From the NCBI RefSeq assembly GCF_041765605.1, contig NZ_CP168900.1, forward strand, positions 698,001 to 762,000: 64,000 bases of DNA. Reading direction: 5' to 3'. Both the position numbers and the translations under genes were made by a program. The stretch comes from Listeria monocytogenes. Lineage in GTDB: Bacteria > Bacillota > Bacilli > Lactobacillales > Listeriaceae. Below, piece by piece: positions 1 through 8,384 of this stretch; the stretch's first letter is position 1; each line of letters starts with the position of its first letter. The notes beneath the pieces are model-generated. The model had not been told where the DNA came from. It saw nothing but the letters and a program-made list of their open reading frames with translations, and did no database searches.

Positions 1-1475
1 TTACGAAACAAACAGCGACATTAGAAAGTTTAAATGAAACGCTGCCGAACAAACCGTTTACTGATTTAATTACGAATTTAAAAACGATTAATAGCCAGTT
101 AGGCGCGCAAAAAGAGACGATTACAAAAGTACGTACAGAACTTGAAAATGGCGCGCAACCTTCCGAGGAACTTTTAAATCAACTGAATGAACAAGCAAAA
201 AATGTTAGCGCGAAATTGGACCAAATTTTAGCCAACTATGATTCGGAAATCGTCCCAGCCATTAAAGTCGGCTTAAATCAAATTCAAGGGGATTTAAAAG
301 ATAGCCAGAAACTGCTAGAAACCCTACAAGCGAAAATCCCAGAAATTACGCAGGTTTTAAAAGATTCGAGGGAAACACTACAAACCGGTCAAACATACTT
401 AAAAGAATTCCAAGAACGCTTACCAGAAATTCAAAAAACGTTAGATGAAGCGACAAAAGTAATCAACACCAAGCTCGACACGATTATCGCTGGCATTAAC
501 GAAGCAGCCAACTTTTACCAAAACGATTATCCGAATGTAAAAGCGAACATAAAAAAAGCGGCCAACTTCATTCGTGATGATTTACCAGGACTTGAAAAAG
601 AAATAAACCAAGCTTCTGGCCTCATTCAAGAAAAAATGCCGGAATTCGAAAAAGCGATTAAAATTGCGGCCGATCTTTCGAGGGAAGAATTGCCGGAATT
701 TGAAAAAGCCATTAATAATGCAGCGAATAAAATTACCGATTTTGATAAAAATTACGATTTGCAAAGCATTATTAAGATGCTCAGGAATGATGCGGATAAA
801 GATAGTTCGTTTATTGCCAACCCAGTTAAACTAAAAGAAACAAGCTACTATCCAATTCCTAATTATGGTTCGGCAAGCTCACCATTTTATACTGCACTTT
901 GTTTATGGGTCGGCGCGCTCTTGTTGATTTCGTTATTACGTGTGGATGTAGAAGTGCCGGCAGGAATTTTCAGCCATTATCACCGATATTTTGGACGATT
1001 GCTGACCTTCCTATCTATCGGATTAATGCAGGCGCTTATCGTGACGCTCGGGAATATTTTCTTGCTTGGGGTATCTATCGCGGAACCATTACTACACGTC
1101 CTTTTCAGCATGTTTATCAGTGTGGTGTTCATGACAATTGTCTACACGCTCGTATCGCTATTTAATAATGTCGGAAAAGGGATTGCGATTATCCTGTTAG
1201 TTTTACAAATTTCAGGAGCAGGCGGGAACTTCCCGATTCAAGTTTCGCCACCATTTTTCCAAGCGATTTATCCATTCTTGCCATTCACTTATGCCGTTAG
1301 TTTAATTCGGGAAAGTGTTGGAGGGCTTTATATGCCAACGGTCTGGATTGATATGAGCGTACTTGCTGGATTTGCGATTCTCTTTATCGCCCTAGGTATT
1401 TTGCTCAAAAAACCGCTCGACAAAGTAGTACCCAAGCTATCAGAAAAAGCAAAACGAAGCAAGCTCATCCATTAA
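1..1475 (+). CDS. YhgE/Pip-family membrane protein, C-terminal part (5' end outside window)
   Basis: The reading frame is already open at base 3 and runs to the stop at 1473-1475, so the gene starts upstream of the window; the TTG at 216 is only an internal codon. The visible part has about 260 residues of repeated amphipathic helices (recurring LPEFEKAI/LPGLEKEI-type units, probably extracellular coiled coil). About five membrane helices follow, from roughly base 880 to 1425. Coiled region plus C-terminal ABC-2-like membrane domain is the layout of the YhgE/Pip family (phage-infection-protein-like, ESX/type VII-associated in some Firmicutes). The function in Listeria is not known to me. Confidence 0.75.
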   Translation, partial: TKQTATLESLNETLPNKPFTDLITNLKTINSQLGAQKETITKVRTELENGAQPSEELLNQLNEQAKNVSAKLDQILANYDSEIVPAIKVGLNQIQGDLKDSQKLLETLQAKIPEITQVLKDSRETLQTGQTYLKEFQERLPEIQKTLDEATKVINTKLDTIIAGINEAANFYQNDYPNVKANIKKAANFIRDDLPGLEKEINQASGLIQEKMPEFEKAIKIAADLSREELPEFEKAINNAANKITDFDKNYDLQSIIKMLRNDADKDSSFIANPVKLKETSYYPIPNYGSASSPFYTALCLWVGALLLISLLRVDVEVPAGIFSHYHRYFGRLLTFLSIGLMQALIVTLGNIFLLGVSIAEPLLHVLFSMFISVVFMTIVYTLVSLFNNVGKGIAIILLVLQISGAGGNFPIQVSPPFFQAIYPFLPFTYAVSLIRESVGGLYMPTVWIDMSVLAGFAILFIALGILLKKPLDKVVPKLSEKAKRSKLIH

Positions 1476-1520
1476 TATTTTTTCTGTGATATAATTACGA
1501 GCGAAGAGGGGGCAGACTTT

Positions 1521-2168
1521 GTGGCAAATAAATTTAAAACATTAGATAAAATGGTTTATAATTTACTTCTTGAAAAAATCAAAAACGGCGAGTTAGTGGC
1601 GAATGAACATTTAGCAGAAGAAAAGTTGGCTACGGAATTCGGTGTTAGCCGGTCGCCACTCAGAAAAGCAATTGCAACGCTTACTGCTCAAGGTATTGTT
1701 AGTTATCACGAAAATAGCGGTGCTGTTTTAAATGATTGTATTATTGATTCGGCTCGTTATGTGCAGTTGATGGAAACCATTGATATATTTGTCGATGCAG
1801 CCATTATAAAAGCAGCCCATTATGGTTATGAAATGGATTTGGAGAAATTAAATGAGCGTGCGCAAGAGATGGAACGATTTTCATATCTAACTGATATAGA
1901 AAATTATTATGATGCGCATCATCGTTTTATTCTTTGCTTAATTAGTTTTGCGGAAAATCCTTATCAAGTACGCATCGTCAAACAAATTTTCTTCCAAATG
2001 GTTCATTTTTCAGATGGAATTAATATGTTTAAATCCGTTGAAATTAGAGAATGGACTAACAAGAAAAGTAATCAAATTTGTGAGTTGCTCGCAGAAGAGG
2101 AAACCGAATTAGCCAGGAAGACAATTAAGTCTATGTTTGCGGAATTAACGATTCAAGCATACAGATAA
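1521..2168 (+). CDS. GntR-family transcriptional regulator, FCD (FadR-like) type
   Basis: The 215-residue protein has an N-terminal winged helix (residues about 5-70, with the typical EEKLATEFGVSRSPLRKAIATL recognition region) and an all-helical C-terminal domain of FCD type. The FCD domain normally binds a small acid or metal-bound effector. The GTG start at 1521 is preceded by a GAGGGGG ribosome binding site. It stands alone, 45 bases after the YhgE-like gene, and ends at a hairpin terminator shared with the convergent acetyltransferase gene. The ligand and targets cannot be read from sequence; the YhgE-like gene is a possible target by proximity only. Confidence 0.8.
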   Translation: MANKFKTLDKMVYNLLLEKIKNGELVANEHLAEEKLATEFGVSRSPLRKAIATLTAQGIVSYHENSGAVLNDCIIDSARYVQLMETIDIFVDAAIIKAAHYGYEMDLEKLNERAQEMERFSYLTDIENYYDAHHRFILCLISFAENPYQVRIVKQIFFQMVHFSDGINMFKSVEIREWTNKKSNQICELLAEEETELARKTIKSMFAELTIQAYR

Positions 2169-2202
2169 AAAGAGCTGTCACTTTTGTGACAGCTCTTTTT
2201 GA
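2167..2202. terminator. bidirectional intrinsic terminator between convergent genes
   Basis: AGAGCTGTCA (2171-2180) pairs with TGACAGCTCT (2187-2196). The stem is flanked by an A-run on the left and a T-run on the right, so it can end transcripts from both sides. The last codons and stop (2178-2180) of the minus-strand acetyltransferase gene lie inside the hairpin. Confidence 0.85.
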
Positions 2203-2714
2203 TATAAATAAAAACCGTTTTTCTTACCAGAAAATTGAAAACCATAGCGGACATACATTTGATTGAGCGTCTCATTGCTTTCAATGCAATCTAACCGAAT
2301 GAAAGGAACGGACATTTCGATACCCAATTTTTCTGCAAAATAAATCATTTGTTTACTTAATGAAATTCCGGAAAATACTCGAGAAACCATAATCCGGTGT
2401 AAATAATATGCTGTATCAATTGCCAAATCTTCCCATAAATCCGTATCCCAATCACTTGGTGTTTTTCGAATAATCATTGCCCCCGCAAGTGCACCCGCTT
2501 CCGTTTCAAAAAGGGCAACTTCCCCAAGTTCAATACGTTGTTCCATATTATGAACATCAAAACCATGCAAAATATCGCTCCACTGGGTTGAACCCGATTC
2601 TTTTAACCAGCGAGCTGTATCCATCATCAAGTCATGTATTTTTAGTCGATCAGTTGGCAAAGCAAAGCGGACTAGAAATTCCAGTCCGCCAGCCGTAATT
2701 TTATTTTGGTTCAT
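2178..2714 (-). CDS. GNAT-family N-acetyltransferase
   Basis: The 178-residue protein has a GNAT fold: an N-terminal strand-helix region, a central acidic stretch leading to a hydrophobic strand (ALAGAMIIRK), the acetyl-CoA loop area around VSRVFSGISLSKQMI, and a C-terminal NETLNQMYVRYGFQ motif typical of GNAT proteins. The substrate is unknown. The start overlaps the end of the upstream DUF975 gene by 14 bases, which suggests translational coupling in one operon. Its 3' end is embedded in the shared terminator. Confidence 0.75.
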   Translation of the reverse strand: MNQNKITAGGLEFLVRFALPTDRLKIHDLMMDTARWLKESGSTQWSDILHGFDVHNMEQRIELGEVALFETEAGALAGAMIIRKTPSDWDTDLWEDLAIDTAYYLHRIMVSRVFSGISLSKQMIYFAEKLGIEMSVPFIRLDCIESNETLNQMYVRYGFQFSGKKNGFYLYQKELSQK

Positions 2715-3705
2715 TGTTATCTTTTGGAGCTTCCGGTGTTTCGGGTGCTTCCGGAGTCTCGGGTGCCTCAGGAGTTTCAGGAGTTTCAGGAACTTCCGGC
2801 GTTTCTGGTGTTTCAGGAGCCTCAGGAGCTTCTGGTACTACAGGCGTTTCGGGTTCTTTTGTTGCTTCTGGTCCGAAGCCTTCTGGATGAGTATCTTCCA
2901 CAAATGGATCAGCTTCTGTTGTTCCAAATGGAGTTACTTCTTCTTCCACGATGACAGTTTCTTCTGTAAAAGTGCCTTCTGTTGCTGCGTATAAATCATC
3001 GTAGAAAACAGCGATAGAAGTGATTAGATAAGGATAAACATAAAGCGAAATACCAAGAGTAATTAACCACGATGCTAAGATTAACACAAGTCCACCAAAC
3101 GTAGCACCGGCAGCAAGAGCGGAAAGTACTTCAGCAGGATCAGCTGTATAAGATGTAGTGGCCATTCCGCCAGCAACGATAACAGTACCTGCAATTGCTA
3201 CAGCAAGAGGAATTAAATACCATAGAAGGAATGTAAGAGATAGTCCAAAAAGTCTACCTTTATGTCCATTCATCATGTGGCGGCTTTCTGTAATAGCATC
3301 TAGCGCAGAAATATTTGGGTTATCTCGTAAGATAAAGAATGTTTGTGAATAAGAGTAAGTTTTAATAATTCCTGGTACGATTAATAGTAAGCTCCATAAG
3401 AATGTAAAAATAGAGATTAGTAAGTAAGCTAAGACCGTACGTCCAAATTGTTTAAAACCACTAAACATATAAGCAACATCTGGTTGTTCGCGGCGGCTAA
3501 TTGCTAGGTACACCCAAGCCACCCCAGTATAAAGAGGTCCAGTTAGTAGGAATATTGCAATCCAACCAATGACTGGGATCCAACCAATTATTCCTCCACC
3601 AACAGTTTCGATTAACCAAGCAAGTACAAATATTCCAATGGCAATTCCCCAGTTGCCACGAAGCGACTCTTTTGCTGTTTGTTTTACTTGTGAAATAGTC
3701 ATCAT
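2701..3705 (-). CDS. DUF975-family polytopic membrane protein with proline/glutamate-rich tail
   Basis: I place the start at the ATG of 3703-3705 (MMTISQVKQ), because AAGGAG lies 9 bases upstream; a longer frame exists but has no ribosome binding site. This gives 334 residues. About six hydrophobic helices span residues 15-235, with the DUF975 signature around the central YSYSQTFFILRDNP segment. The cytoplasmic-looking tail (residues about 280-334) is built from repeated PETPE/PEAPE units, an elastic low-complexity region that could vary between strains. First gene of a two-gene operon with the acetyltransferase. Function unknown. Confidence 0.75.
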   Translation of the reverse strand: MMTISQVKQTAKESLRGNWGIAIGIFVLAWLIETVGGGIIGWIPVIGWIAIFLLTGPLYTGVAWVYLAISRREQPDVAYMFSGFKQFGRTVLAYLLISIFTFLWSLLLIVPGIIKTYSYSQTFFILRDNPNISALDAITESRHMMNGHKGRLFGLSLTFLLWYLIPLAVAIAGTVIVAGGMATTSYTADPAEVLSALAAGATFGGLVLILASWLITLGISLYVYPYLITSIAVFYDDLYAATEGTFTEETVIVEEEVTPFGTTEADPFVEDTHPEGFGPEATKEPETPVVPEAPEAPETPETPEVPETPETPEAPETPEAPETPEAPKDNNEPK

Positions 3706-3892
3706 AGTAAAAACTCCTTTTTCATTTATTTTTAAGTATAATAGCAAAAATACCTACTTTTAAAATAGCACATTTTTAAGGACTAATACAGTAATAAGAG
3801 GTGTTATAAAAAATTGCTGAAAAAAGGATTACTTTTCTAGTTATTGGGGAATTGTAAAGTTGTGTAGTATGATTAATTTGGAGGTGGCGCAT

Positions 3893-4102
3893 ATGGCCCA
3901 TGAGAATTTAAGAGAACTAGAAGATCAATTAATTGAGTTGCGACAAACATATCAAGAGGTAATCAGTGAAACACGAGACTTTGAAGATCCGCAACTCCAA
4001 AATGGCCCCATCAATGCAGCAGAAGTTAGATTAAGTGCATTACGTCACGAAATTGCAGAAGTAGAGAAGAAAATCAAAAAAGCAGAAAAAGAAACCGAAT
4101 AA
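3893..4102 (+). CDS. small coiled-coil protein, function unknown
   Basis: The start at 3893 is preceded by TTGGAGGTGG, so the upstream GTG at 3860 is rejected. The 69-residue product is highly charged and helical (heptads through LRELEDQLIELRQ and LRHEIAEVEKKIKKAE) and has no membrane segment or signal peptide. It resembles short hypothetical proteins of Bacillales, but I do not recognise a named family. It lies 67 bases before the phosphatase gene and may be co-transcribed with it. Confidence 0.6.
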   Translation: MAHENLRELEDQLIELRQTYQEVISETRDFEDPQLQNGPINAAEVRLSALRHEIAEVEKKIKKAEKETE

Positions 4103-4169
4103 GAAAAAAGCGTCCATTTGTTCATTTAGCAGAGGGGCGTTTCTTTTACGTAGATTTGGAGGTATAGCC

Positions 4170-4877
4170 ATGAAGCCTATTTTTGCTGTGGGGGATGTGC
4201 ACGGAGAGATTACGCTTTTAGATGAATTACTCGAAAACTGGGATAAAGAGCGAGAACGGCTTTTGTTTGTGGGGGATTTGATTGATCGCGGTGAGAACCC
4301 TGCTGCAGTACTTAGAAGAGTGAAAGCATTAGCCGACCAAACGGGAGCGATTGTCTTAAAAGGGAACCACGAACAAATGTTACTAGATTTTCTCGAAAAC
4401 CCTTCTGGGAAAATGCATTATTATTTAAGTCAAGGCGGTATGGAAACAATTCAATCCTTAATCGCGGACTCACTAGACAAAAAAATGACGCCGGAGGGAC
4501 TTGCGGAACGAGTAAAAGAAGAAGCTGCTGAACTCATTGATTTCATCCGGAACTTGCCGCTCTATTATGAAGAAGGCAAATATGTATTTGTGCATGCAGG
4601 TGTAGATTTGACGAAAAAAGATTGGCACGATACCGAGGAGCGTGATTTTTTCTGGATTCGCGAACCTTTCTTATTTGGACAGAATAAAACCGGGAAAGTC
4701 TTTATTTTCGGGCATACCCCGGTACAAAATTTACATATTGATGAAAGTTCTGGTATTTGGGTTTCGGAAGATAAAACGAGGCTCGATATAGATGGTGGCG
4801 CAGTTTTTGGCGGGGAACTTCACGGTGTTGTTGTGGAAGAAAAAGTCATCACAAAAAGTTTTTCTGTAAAAAAATAA
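4170..4877 (+). CDS. PPP-type metallophosphatase (Ser/Thr phosphatase or ApaH/PrpE-like)
   Basis: The 235-residue enzyme carries the full PPP signature in order: GDVHG (residues 8-12), GDLIDRG (about 36-42), KGNHE (about 69-73), a HAG motif near residue 147 and FGHTP near residue 180. These bind the two-metal centre and the phosphate. Candidate substrates are phosphoproteins or dinucleoside polyphosphates; the sequence alone does not decide. Start ATG 4170 follows TTTGGAGG. It ends at a strong terminator shared with the DUF420 gene. Confidence 0.85.
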   Translation: MKPIFAVGDVHGEITLLDELLENWDKERERLLFVGDLIDRGENPAAVLRRVKALADQTGAIVLKGNHEQMLLDFLENPSGKMHYYLSQGGMETIQSLIADSLDKKMTPEGLAERVKEEAAELIDFIRNLPLYYEEGKYVFVHAGVDLTKKDWHDTEERDFFWIREPFLFGQNKTGKVFIFGHTPVQNLHIDESSGIWVSEDKTRLDIDGGAVFGGELHGVVVEEKVITKSFSVKK

Positions 4878-4920
4878 GCATCGAATGGGCTCTTAATAAG
4901 CGCTCATTCGATGCTTTTTT
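4877..4920. terminator. bidirectional intrinsic terminator
   Basis: AAGCATCGAATG pairs with CATTCGATGCTT around a 17-base loop region and is followed by a T-run. It separates the convergent phosphatase (plus) and DUF420 (minus) genes. Confidence 0.85.
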
Positions 4921-4922
4921 GT

Positions 4923-5486
4923 TTAATAATACGGTGCCATAAATAAGTATACTAGTACGCCAGTTAAGCTGACATATAGCCAAATTGGCATGGTCCAGCG
5001 AACGATTTTTTTGTGTTTCTCAATTTGCATGGTCCAGCCCCAAACAAGTGCAAATAGCGCTAGTGGAACAACGATTGCTGCTAAGAAACTATGTGTAATT
5101 AAAATGAAGAAGTAGATTGGTCGGATAATTCCAGTGCCGCCAAATGTAGAAGTTTCTGCTGAAAGATAATGGAATGTTAAGTAAGTTACTAAGAAGAATA
5201 ATGTAGATGTAAATGCTGCTAAAATGAAGCCACGGTGCATTTTAATGTTTTTCTTTTTTATAATCGCCCAAAGTGCAATAACTAAAAATACAAAGGTAAA
5301 ACTATTAAAGATGGCGTTCATACGCGGGAAAATAGTGATGTCGAAATGCACTGCTCCTTGATACCCAATTGGTGAGAAGAATAGTAGCAAAATCACCACA
5401 ACCGCGACAAATGAAATAATCATTATCGGCCAAAAATAGTTTTTATCTGATGTCGGTTTTGTGAGTTTTTCTTTATTTTGTTCCAT
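4923..5486 (-). CDS. DUF420-family membrane protein
   Basis: The 187-residue protein has five hydrophobic segments (about residues 20-38, 56-72, 85-104, 122-146 and 166-183) separated by short basic loops, with conserved histidines in the membrane part (for example in HRGF and THSFLAA). This is the DUF420 (YozB/CtaM-like) layout. In Bacillus/Staphylococcus relatives this family is linked to cytochrome aa3 assembly (CtaM), but no cytochrome oxidase gene is near, so this role is only an inference. Probably transcribed alone. Confidence 0.7.
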   Translation of the reverse strand: MEQNKEKLTKPTSDKNYFWPIMIISFVAVVVILLLFFSPIGYQGAVHFDITIFPRMNAIFNSFTFVFLVIALWAIIKKKNIKMHRGFILAAFTSTLFFLVTYLTFHYLSAETSTFGGTGIIRPIYFFILITHSFLAAIVVPLALFALVWGWTMQIEKHKKIVRWTMPIWLYVSLTGVLVYLFMAPYY

Positions 5487-5605
5487 GAAAAAAATAGCCC
5501 CCTAAATATAAAAATTGCTGTACTTCTTTCATTATACATGACGAACATATCGGATGCGAAAGATTGAGCTTTTAAGGTATAATGGTTGGGGAAAGGGTGT
5601 TTCTA

Positions 5606-6022
5606 ATGTCGATTATTGCACGAGAACTAACGAAAGCGGAAGAAGCTGAAATTATCCGTTTAAAAGAAGAAGGCGAAGTAATGCTCCAAACGGACGGAAC
5701 TCCAGAAGAGCGCATCGAGAAAATTACTGAGTACTTAAAAAATACCTCGCCAGACCCTGATTTGGCAGAAGAATTGGGCTATATTTTAGGCTCATTGTAC
5801 GGAGAGGCAGTGCGTGAAAAGTATGAGTGGCGCTGGCTGTTTGTCTCAGAAAATGATTTAGAAGGCTACGCGATTACGTCGAAAGAGCATGGCTATACGT
5901 TTATGGTGCATGATTATTTTATGCAAGTAATCGTTCAGAATAAGCCAGATAATAGCAAAATGCTATTTGAATTGATGGTTGATATGACTGGGAATCGAAA
6001 TGATTTTCGGATGATTGGTTAA
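5606..6022 (+). CDS. conserved hypothetical protein, 138 residues
   Basis: A TATAAT at 5578-5583 overlaps the first in-frame ATG (5582), which therefore cannot be the start. The ATG at 5606 after GGAAAGGGTG is chosen. The product is soluble and acidic, with an N-terminal helical half and a C-terminal half containing aromatic-rich strands (EWRWLFVSEND, YTFMVHDYFMQV). I do not recognise the family. It lies 41 bases before the glycosylase gene and is probably co-transcribed with it. Confidence 0.6.
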   Translation: MSIIARELTKAEEAEIIRLKEEGEVMLQTDGTPEERIEKITEYLKNTSPDPDLAEELGYILGSLYGEAVREKYEWRWLFVSENDLEGYAITSKEHGYTFMVHDYFMQVIVQNKPDNSKMLFELMVDMTGNRNDFRMIG

Positions 6023-6063
6023 GGAGAATAACTGTTTTTGATTCCTTTTCGAGGTGATGCAAG

Positions 6064-6693
6064 GTGAATGTAAATGAACAAAAAGTGTTAGTTTTAAATA
6101 ATTTAGTGAAGCATTATGGTTATCAAGATTGGTGGGAAGCGGATAATCGTCTGGCTGATTGGCTTTCGATGATATTAATCCAACGCACGACAGAGAAAAA
6201 TGCCAAACAAGCATTAGCGAACCTTGCACCATATTTAGATTTAGATTGCTTACTTGAAATGGATAAAGCGAAATTGGAAGAATTAATCTATCCAGCGGGT
6301 TTTTATAAACAAAAAAGTATCTATATTAAAGCACTTGCTGAGTGGTTCTATGGCCACGGTGCTAGTTTAGATAAGTTTCAGACGTATTCAACGGAAGCTT
6401 TACGAAAAGAGTTGTTAGGCATAAAGGGCGTCGGGGAAGAAACGGCGGATGCAATGTTGCTGTATATTTTTGAACGGAATGTGTTTATTGCTGACTTATA
6501 TGCCAGACGACTATTTACTAGGTTTGGTTTTGGTGAATATACAACTTATGCACAAATGCGCGATGAATTTATGCCAATAATAGAAAATATTCCACATAAA
6601 TTATGTAAAGAATGGCACTCAGTCATTGATGTTCACGGAAAACATTTTGGGAAAGACAAAAGTATGAATGAAGCTTGGCTGCTAGAAAGCTAG
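6064..6693 (+). CDS. HhH-GPD-family DNA glycosylase (endonuclease III-like)
   Basis: The 209-residue protein has the helix-hairpin-helix motif (LLGIKGVGEETADAML, about residues 118-133) and the downstream catalytic aspartate in NVFIADLYARRLF (about residues 139-151). These are the two hallmarks of base-excision glycosylases. It lacks the C-terminal four-cysteine iron-sulphur loop of classical Nth. The GTG start follows GAGGTGATG. Its stop overlaps the stop of the convergent regulator gene by 4 bases, leaving no room for a terminator. Substrate unknown. Confidence 0.75.
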   Translation: MNVNEQKVLVLNNLVKHYGYQDWWEADNRLADWLSMILIQRTTEKNAKQALANLAPYLDLDCLLEMDKAKLEELIYPAGFYKQKSIYIKALAEWFYGHGASLDKFQTYSTEALRKELLGIKGVGEETADAMLLYIFERNVFIADLYARRLFTRFGFGEYTTYAQMRDEFMPIIENIPHKLCKEWHSVIDVHGKHFGKDKSMNEAWLLES

Positions 6694-7586
6694 CTCTTAA
6701 CAATATTTATACCTTTTATCCTGATAAACTGATCCAACAAAATTTCATATAAATAAGCAATTTCTTCAAAACGGAGGTCATTCATAATTTGAATGGCTTT
6801 TTTTGCTTGCTTATAACCTTCTTGGATATGATTATTTTGCATTTTTACTAACCCTTTTAAAAAATGAGAGATATTCCGGTAAAAGGCGCTTTCGTTATAA
6901 AGGCATAAAGAATCTAACAGAATGATGAGTTTATTAGCAGAGGATAGTTGACCGCGCGAAATAAACATTTCAATCGTATTAATTAAAAGGGTGCATAAAA
7001 CACGTCTGGCACGGTCGTAGTTTTTATAAGAGTGAATGGCCTTAATGACCTGGTTTAAAAATTGAATTTGTAAATCTTCTTCAAAAAAATAGATGGAGTT
7101 AGCGCAAATCTTAAGTTCTTCAAGTGTCCACGTATCAATCGAAAATAAATACTTTTGAATCGTGCATTTGTCTTTAGATGTAATGACGTCTACTGTAAAT
7201 TCATGATATTTAAAGAGATGTTCGACCAATTTAATTCGCGAACGAACAAATGCTTTCCAGACCTCCACTAATTCGCCATTATGTTTAGAAAGCTCGCTAT
7301 ATAATAGTTCCAAACTCGCAAGATCATATATATTTCCGTGTTCTTGATTCATGCATAAATAATTTTTCTCAGCTGATACTGACAATTCTCTATGGATATA
7401 AAAGAACTCGTCCAAGTCCATATTCATCCGTTTTAAAATTTTTTCAAATAAGGTTAGTGTGATGTCGTGCTTTCCTTTTTCAAATTCGATAGCGAAGGAT
7501 TTGGAAATGATATTATCGTATAAATCTTTTTGATGTATTCCTTTAGAAGTGCGAATATCTCTCACTGTTTTTCCATACCCGACCAT
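6690..7586 (-). CDS. Rgg/PlcR-like transcriptional regulator (XRE N-terminus, helical repeat C-terminus)
   Basis: The 298-residue protein begins with an XRE-type helix-turn-helix (residues about 5-60, RTSKGIHQKDLYDNIISKSFAIEFEKG) and continues as an all-helical repeat domain. This is the architecture of Rgg/GadR/MutR and PlcR regulators, many of which bind short peptides. No convincing cognate pheromone gene is visible beside it. Upstream lie a perfect 8-bp inverted repeat (7700-7719) and the divergent IS3 OrfA-like gene, which could be a target. Confidence 0.7.
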   Translation of the reverse strand: MVGYGKTVRDIRTSKGIHQKDLYDNIISKSFAIEFEKGKHDITLTLFEKILKRMNMDLDEFFYIHRELSVSAEKNYLCMNQEHGNIYDLASLELLYSELSKHNGELVEVWKAFVRSRIKLVEHLFKYHEFTVDVITSKDKCTIQKYLFSIDTWTLEELKICANSIYFFEEDLQIQFLNQVIKAIHSYKNYDRARRVLCTLLINTIEMFISRGQLSSANKLIILLDSLCLYNESAFYRNISHFLKGLVKMQNNHIQEGYKQAKKAIQIMNDLRFEEIAYLYEILLDQFIRIKGINIVKS

Positions 7587-7699
7587 TCAAGTTACTCCTT
7601 TTGTTTCATAATTTAGATGTGGGCTGCATCTAAGAGGTGTTGCAAGGAGTTTAACAGCCATTTTACTTTTAAATCGTAGCATAGAAAATTTGGCGGAAG

Positions 7700-7719
7700 A
7701 AGTCCTATTTTTAGGACTT
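7700..7719. promoter_or_regulatory. perfect inverted repeat between divergent genes
   Basis: AAGTCCTA-TTTT-TAGGACTT is an 8-bp perfect dyad with a 4-base spacer, in the 233-bp gap between the Rgg-like regulator and the OrfA-like gene. It has no T-tract of terminator type on either side, so an operator is the better guess. Which protein binds it is not known. Confidence 0.4.
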
Positions 7720-7819
7720 TATGAAAAAATGTTAGGAAAACTTGATATATTAGAAATGAAATAACAGATATATTTGCATCTTTTTTTATGATATTTAACA
7801 ATAGAAAGAAGGAAGTTTT

Positions 7820-8101
7820 ATGGCTAAAGCAAAATATGACGAGAATTTCAAAAAAAGTTTGGTTGCTTTATATCGCAGAGGGAAAACGAAGCATAGTATC
7901 TGTCAGGAATTTAGTGTCCCTAATTCAACTTTTGGAAAATGGATAAAAAAATTTAATAATGATGACAATATTGAATCGAACGAAATCTTAAATATCTTGC
8001 AAGCGCAGGAACTAAAAAAACAACGGGCCCTATTAGAAGAAGAATTATCTATCTTAACAGAAGCGATTAATGTCTTTGAAAACCCACCAATTAAAAATTG
8101 A
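7820..8101 (+). CDS. IS3-type OrfA-like helix-turn-helix protein, orphan
   Basis: The 93-residue protein matches the transposase-8/OrfA pattern: an N-terminal YDENFKKSLVALYRRGKTKHSICQEFSVPNSTFGKWIKKF helix-turn-helix unit followed by a leucine-zipper-like coiled coil (QELKKQRALLEEELSILTEAI). There is no OrfB integrase, no slippery frameshift site and no terminal inverted repeats around it. It is followed at once by its own terminator, so it is either a relic of an insertion sequence or a domesticated DNA-binding protein. Start ATG 7820 after AAGAAGGAAG. Confidence 0.7.
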   Translation: MAKAKYDENFKKSLVALYRRGKTKHSICQEFSVPNSTFGKWIKKFNNDDNIESNEILNILQAQELKKQRALLEEELSILTEAINVFENPPIKN

Positions 8102-8141
8102 ATACTATGTTCAAAGTGAAATTATTTATATCATAGTAAAG

Positions 8142-8187
8142 AAAACAACCGTTCTCTATCTAAAATTAAGAGAACGGTTGTTTTTTT
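8142..8187 (+). terminator. intrinsic terminator after the OrfA-like gene
   Basis: CAACCGTTCTCT (8146-8157) pairs with AGAGAACGGTTG (8169-8180), followed by seven T. It is a perfect 12-bp stem. Confidence 0.9.
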
Positions 8188-8295
8188 ATTTTTTTAGTAA
8201 GAAATATTTTCTATTAAATGCTTTTTGACAATTTTTAGTCACATTTTGTCTGTAATCGCTTATATTAATGGACTAATTGGAAGTTCTAAGTAGAT

Positions 8296-8384
8296 ATAAT
8301 GGTTTTTAGTTAGGTACAGAGATACGCAAGAAACACCGGAGGGCTTGGGACAGGTCAAACCATACTACAAAGGAGGAGATGTAA
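8296..8384 (+). promoter_or_regulatory. promoter -10 and leader of the LPXTG surface-protein gene
   Basis: TATAAT lies at 8296-8301 with no good -35 hexamer at 17 bp, so an activator may be needed. The transcript would carry a leader of about 75 bases, G/A-rich, ending in AAAGGAGGAG before a TTG start. ATGGTTT at 8300-8306 can pair with AAACCAT at 8358-8364, but part of the left arm may lie upstream of the transcription start. I could not match the leader to a known riboswitch. Confidence 0.4.

Noticed and set aside
7613-7801. 62-codon minus-strand ORF upstream of the Rgg-like regulator, possible signal peptide gene
   Set aside because: No ribosome binding site, too long for a pheromone precursor of this class, and it crosses the perfect inverted repeat; composition looks random.
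7820-8101. Active IS3 element
   Set aside because: No OrfB integrase frame, no terminal inverted repeats and no target duplication seen; a terminator follows directly.
8302-8384. Cyclic-di-GMP or other known riboswitch before the surface-protein gene
   Set aside because: Some short words resemble GEMM elements but in the wrong order and without the P1-P3 helices.
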